Shown: positions 47,964 to 58,857 of the stretch, piece by piece
Position numbering within the stretch: the first letter of the stretch is position 1
Layout: the number at the start of each line of letters is the position of its first letter
Origin: Caballeronia concitans
GTDB lineage: Bacteria > Pseudomonadota > Gammaproteobacteria > Burkholderiales > Burkholderiaceae
NCBI RefSeq assembly: GCF_001544615.1
Contig: NZ_FCNV02000009.1
Location: forward strand, 1 to 64,000
Length of the DNA stretch: 64,000 nt
Direction of reading: 5' to 3'
The notes under the pieces: generated by a model
What the model saw: the letters and a program-made list of their open reading frames with translations, nothing else
What the model was told of the DNA's origin: nothing
Database searches by the model: none
Made by a program: the position numbers and the translations under genes

Positions 47964-49235
47964 ATGAGCATGGTTGACATCGATCCTCCCCGCTTCCAGC
48001 CGCCGCGCCCGGTCGCCGGCGACGACGGCTCGCGTCGCACCGTGCTGTACGGCGAGTACACGGTTTTCAGCGTGTTCCAGCCGGTGTTTTCGGTGTCGCA
48101 CCGGCGCGCGATCGGCTATCACGCGTCGCTGCGTGCGCGGGACGATACGCATCGCCATGTGCCGTCGCATGAAGTCTTCACGCAGGCCGCGCGGCGCGGC
48201 GACCTGCTCGAACTCGGGCGGCTCGCGGAATCGCTTCATCTCGGCAACTTCAACGCATTCGACAGCCACGACGAATGGCTCTTTCTGAGCCTTCATCCCG
48301 CCGCGCTGATGGACACGAGTTACGGCGATGCCCTCCTCGCCGCGCTCAAGGACATCGGTTTGCCGCCGCAGCGCGTGGTGCTCGAAGTGCCCGAGCAGGC
48401 GGGCGGCGAGACCACGCGGTTCACGGAAATCGTCGATTCGCTGCGCAAGTCGGGCTTTCTGATCGCGCTCGACGGCTTCGGCGTGAAGCATTCGAACATC
48501 GACCGCGTGTGGCATCTGCGGCCGGACATCGTGACGCTCGACCGCTGCATCCTTCAGCAGGCGACCGAGCATTCCCATATCGAACGCGTCCTGCCGCGGC
48601 TCGTGTCGCTGCTGCATGAATCCGGGCAACTCGTGCTGATGGGCGGCTTGACGACCGAACGCGACGCGCTCATCGCGCTGGAATGCAACGTCGATTTCGT
48701 GCAGGGCGCGTATTTCGCGCAGCCGAGCGTCGATGCCGTGCACAGCGAAGTCGCCGCGAGCACGATGGATGCGCTGTCCGCTGCATCTCGCGAACGCGTC
48801 GCGGCCCGCGAGCGCGCGCAGGCGGCACGTCTGGAGCCGTACGTGAGCGGACTGGAACGCGCGGCCGTCAAGCTGATGGAAGGCGAAACGCTGATGGCCG
48901 CGACGAGCGAGCTGCTGCAACTCGCCGATACCGCGCGCTGCTTCCTGCTCGATCACGCCGGGCGTCAGATCGGCGATAACGTCGTGCCGGTCGTGCGCAC
49001 GTCGCAGCGCGCGAAGCGCTTCAGCCCGCTGCTGCATTCGGAAGGCGCGAGCTGGGAGCGCCGGCCGTATTTCATCGAGGCGCTGCGTGCGCCGGGGCGC
49101 GTGCATCTGACGGCGCCGTATCTGTCGATCAACGAGGCGCACTTGTGCGTGACGGCGTCGATCGCGGCGCAAACGCCTTATGGCTTGCAGGTGCTATGCG
49201 TCGATATCAACTGGGAAGCGGCGCGGCGTCAGTAG
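47964..49235 (+). CDS. Degenerate EAL-domain protein
   Basis: EAL domains normally hydrolyse cyclic di-GMP. The fold is recognisable in residues 30-255 (YTVFSVFQPVFSVSHRRAIG, then FLIALDGFGVKHSNIDRV and VQGAYFAQP), but key residues are changed: the EAL signature is HAS (53-55 in IGYHASLRA), the DDFG loop is DGFG, and the later EGVE motif is GGLT. It probably lacks phosphodiesterase activity and may bind c-di-GMP or a protein partner. Residues 285-423 form a separate domain with sensor-like features (VKLMEGETLMAATSELLQLA). Length is 423 residues. Confidence 0.8.
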   Translation: MSMVDIDPPRFQPPRPVAGDDGSRRTVLYGEYTVFSVFQPVFSVSHRRAIGYHASLRARDDTHRHVPSHEVFTQAARRGDLLELGRLAESLHLGNFNAFDSHDEWLFLSLHPAALMDTSYGDALLAALKDIGLPPQRVVLEVPEQAGGETTRFTEIVDSLRKSGFLIALDGFGVKHSNIDRVWHLRPDIVTLDRCILQQATEHSHIERVLPRLVSLLHESGQLVLMGGLTTERDALIALECNVDFVQGAYFAQPSVDAVHSEVAASTMDALSAASRERVAARERAQAARLEPYVSGLERAAVKLMEGETLMAATSELLQLADTARCFLLDHAGRQIGDNVVPVVRTSQRAKRFSPLLHSEGASWERRPYFIEALRAPGRVHLTAPYLSINEAHLCVTASIAAQTPYGLQVLCVDINWEAARRQ

Positions 49236-49257
49236 AAATCAAGCTGTCCGAAATAAA

Positions 49258-49410
49258 TCACGACTCTTCGTTCGATTCGGGCCGCAACAGGTCGAAGCCC
49301 GCCAGCGCGAGCACGCCCGACAGAACGATGAACGCCGTGGAATGCCGCCCGAAGTAAAGCAGCGCGGCAGCCGACCACGCCGTGAGGCATAAAGCTGCGA
49401 AGCGTTTCAT
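49258..49410 (-). CDS. Small membrane protein, 50 aa
   Basis: A short frame of 50 codons starting MKRFAALCLTAWSAAALLYF, followed by GRHSTAFIVLSGVLALAGF and a polar end (DLLRPESNEES). Two hydrophobic segments form a hairpin typical of small inner-membrane proteins. It is convergent with the EAL gene (22 bases apart). The ribosome binding site is weak, so this is supported mainly by the clean hydrophobic pattern and length of frame. It is under 60 residues and easily missed. Confidence 0.5.
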   Translation of the reverse strand: MKRFAALCLTAWSAAALLYFGRHSTAFIVLSGVLALAGFDLLRPESNEES

Positions 49411-49490
49411 GATGCGAATGCGTGCGATGCGTGCGACTAAACCGCCATTTTAACCGTCGGCATGAACGGCATCGCGCGTCGGACAGGCGC

Positions 49491-49519
49491 AAAAAAGCCC
49501 CCGCATGGAGGGCTTTTTT
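49491..49519. terminator. Terminator downstream of sodB
   Basis: AAAAAAGCCC and GGGCTTTTTT flank a small loop, giving a stem with A and T runs on both sides, usable in both directions. It lies 42 bases past the sodB stop on its downstream side. Confidence 0.8.
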
Positions 49520-49560
49520 CGTATCGGCCGGCATCGTGAATAAACCGGCTAGAACAGCAC

Positions 49561-50142
49561 TTACGCGCCGAAATTCTTCGCGGCGAAGTCCCAGTTCACG
49601 ATGTTCCAGAACGCTTCGATGAACTTCGGACGCGCATTGCGATAGTCGATGTAGTACGCGTGTTCCCACACGTCCAGCGTCAGGAGCGGCTTGCTGTCAG
49701 TGGTGAGCGGCGTGGCGGCGTTGCTCGTCGACACGATGTCGAGCGTGCCGTCGGTCTTCTTCACGAGCCAGGCCCAGCCCGAGCCGAACGTGCCCACGGC
49801 GACCTTCGCGAACTCTTCCTTGAACTTGTCGACCGAACCGTACTTGGCGTTGATGGCGTCGGCCAGCGCGCCGCTCGGAGCGCCGCCGCCGTTCGGCGAC
49901 AGGCTGTTCCAGAAGAACGTGTGATTCCACGTCTGCGCCGAGTTGTTGAACACGCCGCCCGACGACTTCTTCACGATCTCTTCGAGCGACATGTTCTCGA
50001 ATTCGGTGCCCTTGATCAGCTCGTTGAGCTTGGTCACATAGGTCTGGTGGTGCTTGCCATAGTGATACTCGAGCGTTTCTTCCGACATGTGCGGAGCGAG
50101 CGCGTTCTTGGCGAACGGCAGCGGCGGGAGCGTATGTTCCAT
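49561..50142 (-). CDS. sodB: Iron superoxide dismutase
   Basis: SodB converts superoxide to peroxide and oxygen in the cytoplasm. The 193-residue protein has the metal ligands in [10 protein letters not shown] (first His), NHTFFWNSL (second His) and [13 protein letters not shown] (Asp and last His). The length and the N-terminal EHTLPPLPF match Fe-type enzymes. ATG 50142 has AAAGGAAG upstream; an in-frame start at 50202 is not supported. It is a leftward gene next to xseA. Confidence 0.96.
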   Translation of the reverse strand: MEHTLPPLPFAKNALAPHMSEETLEYHYGKHHQTYVTKLNELIKGTEFENMSLEEIVKKSSGGVFNNSAQTWNHTFFWNSLSPNGGGAPSGALADAINAKYGSVDKFKEEFAKVAVGTFGSGWAWLVKKTDGTLDIVSTSNAATPLTTDSKPLLTLDVWEHAYYIDYRNARPKFIEAFWNIVNWDFAAKNFGA

Positions 50143-50348
50143 GATTGCGAGCTTCCTTTCTATGTGAATTGTGGGACTGTGAGGAGTGAAGCAGTGGAGC
50201 AATGGATTGTAGGCGAGTTGGGATAACCCCGCAAACCGCCGGCCTTTATGAGGAAGATCGCTTTCATACCGCTAAAAGAGGCGTAAAAAGTGCTCGCGAT
50301 GATGCATCGGGCGGGATCGCGGCACGTCAAAAATGCGCCGCGCCCGCT

Positions 50349-51716
50349 TCAGAATTCGTCCGACAGACGCGGCTGGACATCGGCGAGCAGCACGTCCGCC
50401 GACCCTTCCGCGAGATGCACGGTGAGCGGGCGCTTCGGCTTCAGCGCATTCGGCGCACGCAGCGCGCGGCCCGTTTGCGCGTCGATCAACGCAGCGTAGC
50501 CGCGTTCCAGCGTGCGCTGCGGACTCAGCACCTGCAAGCGCGCCGACAACTCCGACAAGCACGCCTTCTCGCGCTCCCGCTGACGCTCGCTCGCCTGCCT
50601 GATGCGCCCCGCGAGCCGCTGCACATGCTCGCTTTGCGCGGCGATATCCGGGCGCTTGCGTTCCCATCGATACCGCACGAGCGCGAAATGCGCGCGCGCG
50701 TCGCGCACGGGCCGCGCGCCCGCCGCCGCGAGCCGGCTCGCGAGCTGCCGCAGATGCACGCGCTGCCGCGCAAGCCGTTCGGCGGGACTCACGAGCCGCC
50801 GCGCGAGCCAGTCGAGTTGCTGCGCGCGACGTTCCATCGACCGGCCGAAGCCGCGTGCCAGCGCCGCGTGCCGATGATCCAGCTCGCGCAACAGCAATAC
50901 GCGCTGCGGGCTGACGAGTTCCGCCGCGCCGGTCGGCGTGGGCGCGCGGACATCGGCGGCGAAATCGGCGATGGTGAAGTCCGTCTCGTGGCCCACGCCG
51001 CTCACCACCGGCAGCCCGCTCGACGCGATCGCGCGTGCGAGCACTTCCTCGTTGAACGCCCACAAGTCTTCGATCGACCCGCCGCCGCGGCACACGATCA
51101 GCACATCGACTTCGCGCCGCGCGTTGGCGGCTTCGACCATCGCCGCGAGCTTCGCGCCGACGCCCGCGCCCTGCACCGGCGCCGGATACACGATGACCGG
51201 CACGTGCGGCGCACGGCGCGCGAGCGTGGTGAGCACATCGCGCAACGCGGCCGCCTGCAGCGACGTGACGATGCCGATGCCGCGCGGATGCGTCGGCAGC
51301 TTCCGCTTTCGCTCGGCGGCGAAGAGCCCTTCGCTTTCGAGCTGCGCCTTGAGCCGCAGGAACGCTTCGTACAGCCGTCCCTGGCCCGTGCGCCGCACCG
51401 CTTCGACGCTCAGTTGCAATTCGCCGCGCGGCTCGTACATCGTGACGAGCGCACGGACTTCGATCTTGTCGCCTTCGCGCGGCGTGAATTCGGCGTACTG
51501 AGCGCGGCTGCGGAACATCACGCAGCGCATCTGCGCGTTGGCGTCCTTGATCGAGAAGTACCAGTGGCCGCTCGCGGCGCGCGTGAAATTCGATACTTCG
51601 CCCGACACCCACACGAGCGGAAACGACCGTTCGAGCATTGTGCCGATCGCGCGATTGAGGACGGAAACGGGAATGACGGCGTCGCCGCCTGGCGTCGGCA
51701 AGGAGTCGGGAGTCAT
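50349..51716 (-). CDS. xseA: Exodeoxyribonuclease VII large subunit
   Basis: ExoVII degrades single-stranded DNA; the large subunit is catalytic. The OB-fold N-terminal domain ([21 protein letters not shown], about 25-110) is followed by the catalytic core ([19 protein letters not shown], then [20 protein letters not shown], and [16 protein letters not shown]) and an arginine-rich coiled coil. Length is 455 residues, as in E. coli. ATG 51716 gives this length; the open frame upstream to 51908 would add 64 unlikely residues. The xseB partner is not adjacent. Confidence 0.96.
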   Translation of the reverse strand: MTPDSLPTPGGDAVIPVSVLNRAIGTMLERSFPLVWVSGEVSNFTRAASGHWYFSIKDANAQMRCVMFRSRAQYAEFTPREGDKIEVRALVTMYEPRGELQLSVEAVRRTGQGRLYEAFLRLKAQLESEGLFAAERKRKLPTHPRGIGIVTSLQAAALRDVLTTLARRAPHVPVIVYPAPVQGAGVGAKLAAMVEAANARREVDVLIVCRGGGSIEDLWAFNEEVLARAIASSGLPVVSGVGHETDFTIADFAADVRAPTPTGAAELVSPQRVLLLRELDHRHAALARGFGRSMERRAQQLDWLARRLVSPAERLARQRVHLRQLASRLAAAGARPVRDARAHFALVRYRWERKRPDIAAQSEHVQRLAGRIRQASERQREREKACLSELSARLQVLSPQRTLERGYAALIDAQTGRALRAPNALKPKRPLTVHLAEGSADVLLADVQPRLSDEF

Positions 51717-52191
51717 GGCCTGAAGTCGATGTAAGCGGACCGCGCCGATGCCGGCCGGTCTGGACAGATGCGTGCCAGTGTAGCAAGTGTCCACAAAGAA
51801 AGACTTACCGAAGCGCGTGCGCGATGCCCCTGAAAGGCTCGTGAGTTCGTGGCAACCCGTTGATTCGATGAGACAAATCTTAATAGACGAGCGCTTTTCC
51901 CGGAGCAACTCTTTCCCATCGCGGATGCAGCCGTTTTCGGCGGCAAGTTCTTCACAGACTTATCCACAGGACGTACGCCTCGAGCCGCGACTGGCGCGCG
52001 GCCCGCTCGCGCGATAGAGTGCCGGGTTCGTGCATCGGCGCGACGCCGTCCGGGGCTTGAAGCAGACGCCTTGGACCTCGAGGGCGCCGCGCCGGTCGAA
52101 CCGTTCAACGAGAGACCGAAACCGAAGGAGTTGCCGTTGCGCGCCCTGCCGTATCCGACCTCTTTGCCGCGTCCCGACGCAAAGGCGGTCC
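51717..52191. other. Intergenic stretch between xseA and lpxK
   Basis: About 475 bases with only overlapping short frames. In many related genomes ExbB/ExbD-type proteins lie between these genes, but no such frame exists here. The region should hold promoters for both flanking genes. Confidence 0.5.
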
Positions 52192-53208
52192 ATGTCTGAC
52201 TTCAAGCCGCCGATCGAAAACTTCCTCGCCCGCCAATGGCGCCGGCGCGGTCCCGTCGCGTGGGCGCTGACGCCCTTCGCGTGCATTTTCGGCGCGATCG
52301 CCGCGACGCGCCGCGCGTGCTTCGAGCTGGGCTGGATGAAGCGCGTCGATGTGGGCGTGCCGGTGGTCGTCGTCGGCAACGTGACCGTCGGCGGGACCGG
52401 CAAGACGCCGACCGTCATCGCGCTCGTCGAAGCGCTGCGGGCGGCGGGCTTTCAGCCGGGCGTCGTCTCGCGCGGATACGGCGCGAAGGTCGCGCAGCCG
52501 ACGAGCGTCACGCCGGCTAGCGCCGCCGCGCAGGTCGGCGACGAGCCGCTCTTGATCGCGCGCCGCACGCACGCGCCGGTGTTCGTGTGCCCGGACCGCG
52601 TCGCCGCCGCGCGCGCGCTGTTGCAGGCGCATCCGAACATCGACGCGATCGTGAGCGACGACGGCCTGCAGCACTATCGCCTCGCCCGCGCGTTCGAACT
52701 CGTCGTGTTCGACGACCGCCTCGGCGGCAACGGCTTCCTGCTGCCCGCCGGACCGCTGCGCGAGCCGATGTCGCGTCATCGCGATGCCACGCTCATCAAC
52801 AGTCCCTACGACCGCACGCTGCCGCCGTGGCCGAACACGTTCGCGCTCGAACTCGAATCCGGCGACGCGTGGCGCCTCGACGATCCCTCCATGCGCCGTC
52901 CGCTCGCCGCGTTCGCGGGCGAGAAAGTGGTCGCGGCGGCGGGCATCGGATCGCCCGAGCGATTCTTCGCGACGCTGCGCGCGGCGGGCATCGCGCCCGC
53001 GACGCGCGCCTTCCCGGATCACTACGCGTATCGCGAAAATCCGTTCGCCGCCGTGGAGGCGGACGCCATCCTGATCACCGAGAAGGATGCAGTAAAATTC
53101 GGGGCCTGGCGCGATGCGCGCATCTGGGTCGTTCCCGTGCAGGCCGTACTCAGGCCTCGCCTCATCGCTCTCGTTGTGGAGAAACTCCGTGGACGCACGT
53201 CTGCTTGA
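52192..53208 (+). CDS. lpxK: Tetraacyldisaccharide 4'-kinase
   Basis: LpxK phosphorylates the lipid A precursor at the 4' position. The Walker A motif is [11 protein letters not shown] (62-72) in a membrane-associated kinase of 338 residues. Other family segments are [12 protein letters not shown] and [23 protein letters not shown] 52192 gives the family length; an upstream ATG at 52030 is not supported. The gene overlaps the next (Trm112) by 20 bases, forming the lpxK-Trm112-kdsB-adk cluster. Confidence 0.96.
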   Translation: MSDFKPPIENFLARQWRRRGPVAWALTPFACIFGAIAATRRACFELGWMKRVDVGVPVVVVGNVTVGGTGKTPTVIALVEALRAAGFQPGVVSRGYGAKVAQPTSVTPASAAAQVGDEPLLIARRTHAPVFVCPDRVAAARALLQAHPNIDAIVSDDGLQHYRLARAFELVVFDDRLGGNGFLLPAGPLREPMSRHRDATLINSPYDRTLPPWPNTFALELESGDAWRLDDPSMRRPLAAFAGEKVVAAAGIGSPERFFATLRAAGIAPATRAFPDHYAYRENPFAAVEADAILITEKDAVKFGAWRDARIWVVPVQAVLRPRLIALVVEKLRGRTSA

Positions 53209-53395
53209 AATCCTCGTCTGCCCGATCTGCAAGGGCCCGCTCAACTACGACCGCGGCGCGCAGGAACTCGTCTGCAACGCGGACAAGCTCGCCTATCCGA
53301 TCCGCGACGGCATTCCCGTGATGCTCGTCGACGAAGCGCGCCAGACGGTCGAAGGCACGCCCGTGGAGCCGCTCAAGCCCGTCGGCGACGCGTAA
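53189..53395 (+). CDS. Trm112 family protein
   Basis: This 68-residue zinc-binding-like protein ([19 protein letters not shown], then [20 protein letters not shown]) is the YcaR/Trm112 type found between lpxK and kdsB in many proteobacteria; it may activate a methyltransferase. The Cys pairs of the CPxC type are present in the first half, with a second Cys in LVCNAD. GTG at 53189 is the start, with GGAG upstream, and it overlaps the lpxK end by 20 bases. Confidence 0.9.
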   Translation: MDARLLEILVCPICKGPLNYDRGAQELVCNADKLAYPIRDGIPVMLVDEARQTVEGTPVEPLKPVGDA

Positions 53396-53414
53396 GCGCC
53401 GCGGAGCCGTCGCC

Positions 53415-54206
53415 ATGTCCGTGCCGTTCATCGCCGTCATTCCCGCGCGCCTCGCGTCCACGCGCCTGCCGAACAAGCCGCTCGCGGATCTCGGCGGCAA
53501 GCCGATGGTCGTGCGCGTCGCCGAGCGTGCGCGCGAATCGGGCGCGAGCCAGGTGCTCGTCGCGACCGATTCCGACCGCGTCGTCGAAGCAGCGCGCGAT
53601 CACGGCATCGAAGTGATGCTCACGCGCTCCGATCATCCGACCGGCACCGACCGCCTCGCCGAAGTCGCGACGCGCCTGAACTGCAACGACGACGCGATCG
53701 TCGTCAACGTGCAGGGCGACGAACCGCTCGTCGATCCGCAGCTCGTGCGCGATGTCGCCGCGCATCTGGCGGCGCACGGCGAATGCGCGATCGCCACGGC
53801 CGCGCATCCCATCCACGATCCCGCCGACGTGTTCAATCCGAACGTCGTGAAAGTCGTGCTCGACGCGAAGAGCGTCGCGCTCTATTTCTCGCGCGCGCCG
53901 ATTCCCTGGACCCGCGACGCGTGGCAGCCGCACTGGCCCGACGTCGCCGCGCTCTCCGCGCTGCCGGCCGTTCCCGAAAACGTGCTGCGACATATTGGCC
54001 TATACGCGTATCGCGCGAAGTTCCTGCGCGGCTTCCCGAATCTCGCCCAGGCGCCCATCGAAGCGGCCGAAGCGCTGGAGCAATTGCGCGCGATGTGGCA
54101 CGGCGAGCGCATCGCGGTGCGCGTGACGCACGACGCCCCGCCGCCCGGCGTCGATACCCCGGCCGATCTCGCCCGCGTTCAGGCGCTCTTCGCCCGCGCC
54201 GGCTGA
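53415..54206 (+). CDS. kdsB: 3-deoxy-manno-octulosonate cytidylyltransferase
   Basis: KdsB activates KDO as CMP-KDO for lipopolysaccharide inner core. The motifs are [20 protein letters not shown] (8-27), [18 protein letters not shown] (about 54-71), [14 protein letters not shown] (98-111) and [11 protein letters not shown]. Length is 263 residues, as expected. It lies 19 bases after the Trm112 gene and is co-transcribed with lpxK. Confidence 0.97.
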   Translation: MSVPFIAVIPARLASTRLPNKPLADLGGKPMVVRVAERARESGASQVLVATDSDRVVEAARDHGIEVMLTRSDHPTGTDRLAEVATRLNCNDDAIVVNVQGDEPLVDPQLVRDVAAHLAAHGECAIATAAHPIHDPADVFNPNVVKVVLDAKSVALYFSRAPIPWTRDAWQPHWPDVAALSALPAVPENVLRHIGLYAYRAKFLRGFPNLAQAPIEAAEALEQLRAMWHGERIAVRVTHDAPPPGVDTPADLARVQALFARAG

Positions 54207-54448
54207 AAGCATCGCGCAACCGGTGTATACCCCCGCCAAACGCTTGTGCGGCGGGCATCGTCGCGGTTTCCATAGTCGCTATTAGGGCCGCGATCGTAAT
54301 GAGCCGTGGCATAATCAGGCGATTGCGCGAGCCTCCCGGTCAGCGCCACGCTCAACGTTGCGCCGCTGTCCGCGGGTGCCGCGCCGGCTTTCGAATCGGC
54401 CGCGCCGTCCTGTCGTCGACGCCGCACGAGCGTCGGCATCCAATATGA

Positions 54449-55156
<708 letters not shown>

Positions 55157-55177
55157 GGCAATCGCGCAAGGTATCGA

Positions 55178-55206
55178 AACCCGCTCCAAAAGAGCGGGTT
55201 TTTTTA
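55178..55206 (+). terminator. Terminator after adk
   Basis: AACCCGCTC and GAGCGGGTT form a nine-base perfect stem with a CAAAA loop, then a run of seven T's. A textbook intrinsic terminator, 22 bases past the stop. Confidence 0.95.
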
Positions 55207-55287
55207 CGGCCTTTTTGCGGGCAATCCCGTGACTACAATCAGCGAGACTCGCCAGAAGGCATCTATCTACCCACAAGGAGACGAGAC

Positions 55288-56046
55288 ATGGAGATGAAGG
55301 ACAACGTTGTGCTGATCACCGGCGGCGCATCGGGTTTGGGTGCGGCGACCGCGCGGCTCGTCGCGGCGAACGGCGGCAAGGTCGTGATCGCCGACATGAA
55401 CGAGAAAGCGGGCGCCGCGCTCGCGCGCGAACTGTCGGGCGAATTCGTGAAATGCGACGTGAGCCAGGAGAACGACGCGCAACGCGCCGTCGATGCCGCG
55501 ACGAAGCTCGGCACGCTGCGCGGGCTCGTGAACTGCGCGGGCATCGCGCCGGCCTCGAAGACGGTCGGACGCGACGGCCCTCACCCGCTCGATCTCTTCA
55601 GCAAGGTCGTCGCGGTGAATCTGATCGGCACGTTCAACATGATCCGGCTCGCGGCGAGCGCGATGTCGAAGAACGAGCCGAACGGCGCGGGCGAACGCGG
55701 CGTGATCGTGAGCACGGCGTCGGTGGCGGCGTACGACGGGCAGATCGGCCAGGCGGCGTATGCGGCGTCGAAGAGCGGTGTCGCCGGCATGACGCTGCCG
55801 ATCGCGCGGGATTTGTCGAGAAACGGCATTCGCGTGATGACCATCGCGCCCGGTCTCTTTGAAACGCCGATGCTGCTCGGCATGCCGCAGGACGTGCAGG
55901 ATGCGCTCGGCGCAATGGTCCCGTTTCCGCCGCGCCTGGGCAAGCCGGACGAATACGCGATGCTCGTCAAGCAGATCTTCGACAATCCGATGCTGAACGG
56001 CGAAGTGATCCGTCTGGACGGCGCGATCCGGCTTCAGCCGAAGTGA
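55288..56046 (+). CDS. Short-chain dehydrogenase (3-hydroxyacyl-CoA dehydrogenase type II-like)
   Basis: A classical NAD-binding SDR, 252 residues. [14 protein letters not shown] (12-25) is the Rossmann loop, [10 protein letters not shown] marks NAD over NADP preference, the catalytic residues are S in [13 protein letters not shown] and YAASK. The full pattern ([19 protein letters not shown]) matches HSD10/3-hydroxyacyl-CoA dehydrogenase-like enzymes of fatty-acid degradation. AAGGAGACGAGAC lies before the ATG. It stands alone. Confidence 0.9.
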   Translation: MEMKDNVVLITGGASGLGAATARLVAANGGKVVIADMNEKAGAALARELSGEFVKCDVSQENDAQRAVDAATKLGTLRGLVNCAGIAPASKTVGRDGPHPLDLFSKVVAVNLIGTFNMIRLAASAMSKNEPNGAGERGVIVSTASVAAYDGQIGQAAYAASKSGVAGMTLPIARDLSRNGIRVMTIAPGLFETPMLLGMPQDVQDALGAMVPFPPRLGKPDEYAMLVKQIFDNPMLNGEVIRLDGAIRLQPK

Positions 56047-56068
56047 TGTGAAATGAAGTGGCGCGCGC

Positions 56069-56914
56069 TCAGTCGTCGTTATGCTGCGCGCGCTGCCGAA
56101 GCTCGTACAGTTCGGATTCGACGACGGTCGCGTCTTCCGCATCGGGCCGGTCTTCGAGATAGCGTTCGAGGTCTTCGAGCGCCGGCCGCAGATAATCGAG
56201 CCGCGCATACGCGAAACCGCGATCGCGCACTTCCTCGATACTTCCTGGCAGCACGATCACGAGCCGCTGCTGCACCGCGAGCAGCCGCTGCCAGCGCTCG
56301 GTCTGCAAATAGATGCTCTTCAGATTGCGCAGCATCCGCGCGACGATTTCGCGGCGCGTCGCCGGCTGCAACAGCACGCGCAACGCGCTACCGATGGATT
56401 CGCCCGCGCGCTGCACATACGGCTCCAGCATCTCGACCATTTGCGCTTCGGAAAGCGTCTGGCCGGTCGTCGGATCGAGCATCAGATCGCTTTCCGGCGT
56501 CGTCACGCGCAAGAGGAAATGCCCCGGAAACGACACGCCGCGCACCGGCAGCCCAAGTTGCTCGGCCATTTCGAGGTAAATGACCGCGAGCGAAATCGGG
56601 ATGCCCCGACGGCGGCGCAGCACCGCGTTCAGATGACTGTTGTCGGGATCGTAGTAATCGTTGAGATTGCTTGAAAAACCGAGTTCGCGGAAGAAATAGC
56701 GATTGAGCGCATCGACCTTTTGCCGGACATCGGCGTCCTCGGGCATGCGGCGGCGGGCGCGCACCACGAGTTCGTCCATCTCAGCGAGCACCGCCTGCAT
56801 GTCGAGGTCAGGATAGGCGTCCTGCGCCAGCGACAAGGCGGCCTCCGTCAGCGGCAGACTTTCGTCGTCCGCCATCAGCGAGGAGAAGTAGTCGAGGATG
56901 CGCGTCGTCGTCAT
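56069..56914 (-). CDS. SirB1-family transglutaminase-like protein
   Basis: A 281-residue protein with the SirB1/YchA transglutaminase-like fold: ALNRYFFRELGFSSNLNDYYD (about 64-84), the H and D-type motifs (SHLNAVLRRRRGIPISLAVI and VSFPGHFLLRV) and a C-terminal TPR-like part (LNLKSIYLQTERWQRLLAVQ). ATG 56914 overlaps the murJ stop by one base, so the two are coupled. Function is unclear, sometimes annotated as transcription regulator-like. Confidence 0.85.
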   Translation of the reverse strand: MTTTRILDYFSSLMADDESLPLTEAALSLAQDAYPDLDMQAVLAEMDELVVRARRRMPEDADVRQKVDALNRYFFRELGFSSNLNDYYDPDNSHLNAVLRRRRGIPISLAVIYLEMAEQLGLPVRGVSFPGHFLLRVTTPESDLMLDPTTGQTLSEAQMVEMLEPYVQRAGESIGSALRVLLQPATRREIVARMLRNLKSIYLQTERWQRLLAVQQRLVIVLPGSIEEVRDRGFAYARLDYLRPALEDLERYLEDRPDAEDATVVESELYELRQRAQHNDD

Positions 56915-58464
56915 CAAAGCGTGCGTCTCTTGAAATAGGCGTACTTGAAGCCCATCGCCGACAGAATACCGAAATATAGCGCCGCGAACAGAACCAGGCT
57001 CGCTCCGAGCAGCATGATTCGTGCGAACGGCGTCGCGCGCATGCCGATCCAGTCGAAGTTCGCCGATACCCAGTGCATCGTGCCCGCCAGCACGAGGCAC
57101 GCGCCGGTCAACTGCACGAAAAAGCGCAGCCAGCCCGGCGACGGCCGGTAAATCTGGCGGCGGCGCAGCCCGACGAACAACAGGAACGCGTTGGCGAGCG
57201 CGCCGAGACCGATCGAGAGCGTGAGGCCCGCGTGCGAGAAGATCGGCACGAAGATGTAATTGCTCACCTGCGTCATGATCAGCACGCCGACCGCGATCTT
57301 CACCGGCGTCTTGATGTCCTGCTTCGCGTAAAAGCCGGGCGCGAGAATCTTGATCAGAATCAGCCCGATCAGCCCGATTCCATACGCCGACAGCGCGCGG
57401 CCGACCATCACGACCGAATGGCCGTCGAACTTGCCGTAGTGGAAGAGCGTCGCCGTGAGCGGCTGCGCGAAGAAGAAAAGCGCGACGGCGCTCGGCGCGG
57501 CGAGCAGAAACGTGATGCGCAAGCCCCAGTCGAGCAGCGCGGAATATTCGACGGCGTCGGCATCGACGTGCGCTTTCGACAGGCTCGGCAGCAGGATGGT
57601 GCCGAGCGCCGCGCCGAGCAGCGCCGTGGGGAATTCCATCAGCCGGTCGGCATAGTTGATCCACGATACCGCGCCCTGCCCGATATTCGACGCGATATTC
57701 GTGTTGATGATGAGGCTCAGCTGACCCACCGACACCGCGAACGTCGCGGGCACCATCTTCGCGAGCACGCGCTTCACGCCGGGATGCGCGAGCGCGCGGC
57801 GGAAGTTGAAGCCCACGTGCGGCATCATGTCGATCTTCTTGAGGCCGGGCAGTTGCACGAGCAATTGCAGCACGCCGCCCGCGATCACCGCGTAAGCGAG
57901 CGCGTAGACCGGAATCTTCAGATGCGGCGCGACGAACACCGCCGCGAAGATGAACGCCACGTTCAGCAGCACGGGCGCGAACGCGGGCAGCGAAAACTGT
58001 TTGTACGTGTTGAGCACGCCGGACGCGAGCGTGGTCATCGAAATAAAGACGATGTACGGGAACATGATCCGCGTCATCTCGACGGCGAGTGGATACGCCC
58101 CGCCGTCGTGCTTCAGCCCCGACGCGACCGCGAACACGACCCAGCTCGCGCCCGCCATGCCGACGAGCGACAGCACGACGAGGCCCCAGGTGAGCACGGT
58201 GGACATCGCGTCCACGAGCGCCTTGGTCGGATCGTGGCCCTTGCTATTCTTGAACTCGGCGAGGATCGGCACGAACGCCTGCGCGAACGCGCCTTCCGCG
58301 GACAGACGCCGCAGCAGGTTCGGAATACGGAACGCGACATAGAACGCGTCGGTGTAGAGACTGGCGCCGAAGGCTCGGGCGATCAGCGTTTCGCGGATCA
58401 GGCCGGTCACGCGCGACAGCAGCGTGAAGCCGCTGACCGTCAGGAGGGCTCGGAATAGATTCAT
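56914..58464 (-). CDS. murJ: Lipid II flippase
   Basis: MurJ (MviN) flips lipid II across the inner membrane for peptidoglycan synthesis. The 516-residue protein has about 14 membrane segments; the N-terminal signature GFTLLSRVTGLIRETLIARAFG and PNLLRRLSAEGAFAQAFVP are typical. It lies opposite to rpsT, with the promoter region between them. The SirB1-like gene follows by coupling. Confidence 0.96.
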   Translation of the reverse strand: MNLFRALLTVSGFTLLSRVTGLIRETLIARAFGASLYTDAFYVAFRIPNLLRRLSAEGAFAQAFVPILAEFKNSKGHDPTKALVDAMSTVLTWGLVVLSLVGMAGASWVVFAVASGLKHDGGAYPLAVEMTRIMFPYIVFISMTTLASGVLNTYKQFSLPAFAPVLLNVAFIFAAVFVAPHLKIPVYALAYAVIAGGVLQLLVQLPGLKKIDMMPHVGFNFRRALAHPGVKRVLAKMVPATFAVSVGQLSLIINTNIASNIGQGAVSWINYADRLMEFPTALLGAALGTILLPSLSKAHVDADAVEYSALLDWGLRITFLLAAPSAVALFFFAQPLTATLFHYGKFDGHSVVMVGRALSAYGIGLIGLILIKILAPGFYAKQDIKTPVKIAVGVLIMTQVSNYIFVPIFSHAGLTLSIGLGALANAFLLFVGLRRRQIYRPSPGWLRFFVQLTGACLVLAGTMHWVSANFDWIGMRATPFARIMLLGASLVLFAALYFGILSAMGFKYAYFKRRTL

Positions 58465-58589
58465 GGGGCGCTTATTATACGGGCGGCGTATGACCCGGCT
58501 CCGTTACCCTGGCGTGTGAATCCGCGAGAATGACGGATTGCACCAAATCCGTCGCGACACGGCGACGCCGCCCCGGCGAAACCGCGCGC

Positions 58590-58619
58590 TTGTCACATCG
58601 TGTAGTCGCTTGCTATAAT
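58590..58619 (+). promoter_or_regulatory. Sigma-70-like promoter for rpsT
   Basis: TTGTCA (-35, 58590-58595) and TATAAT (-10, 58614-58619) are separated by 18 bases. They lie about 240 bases upstream of the rpsT start, giving a long leader. Confidence 0.7.
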
Positions 58620-58857
58620 CGCGGGTTTCGACGCTCCGTTTCGGCGAAGTCGCGCCGAACGCACGTACTGGATGGATTGCGCAGCCTGCGCTGCGGGTCG
58701 TACAGGTATCGTGGCAGTACCGCTTAAACGTTCCGGGGCAATCGTTCCCCGGATTTCAGATCAAGGCAGCGCGCACCGTTCAACGCTTCCGGCCCCGCCG
58801 GGCACCGCGTGAAGGCCGCTCCGACAAGTAACAGCAGAAACAGGACAAGGAACCGTC

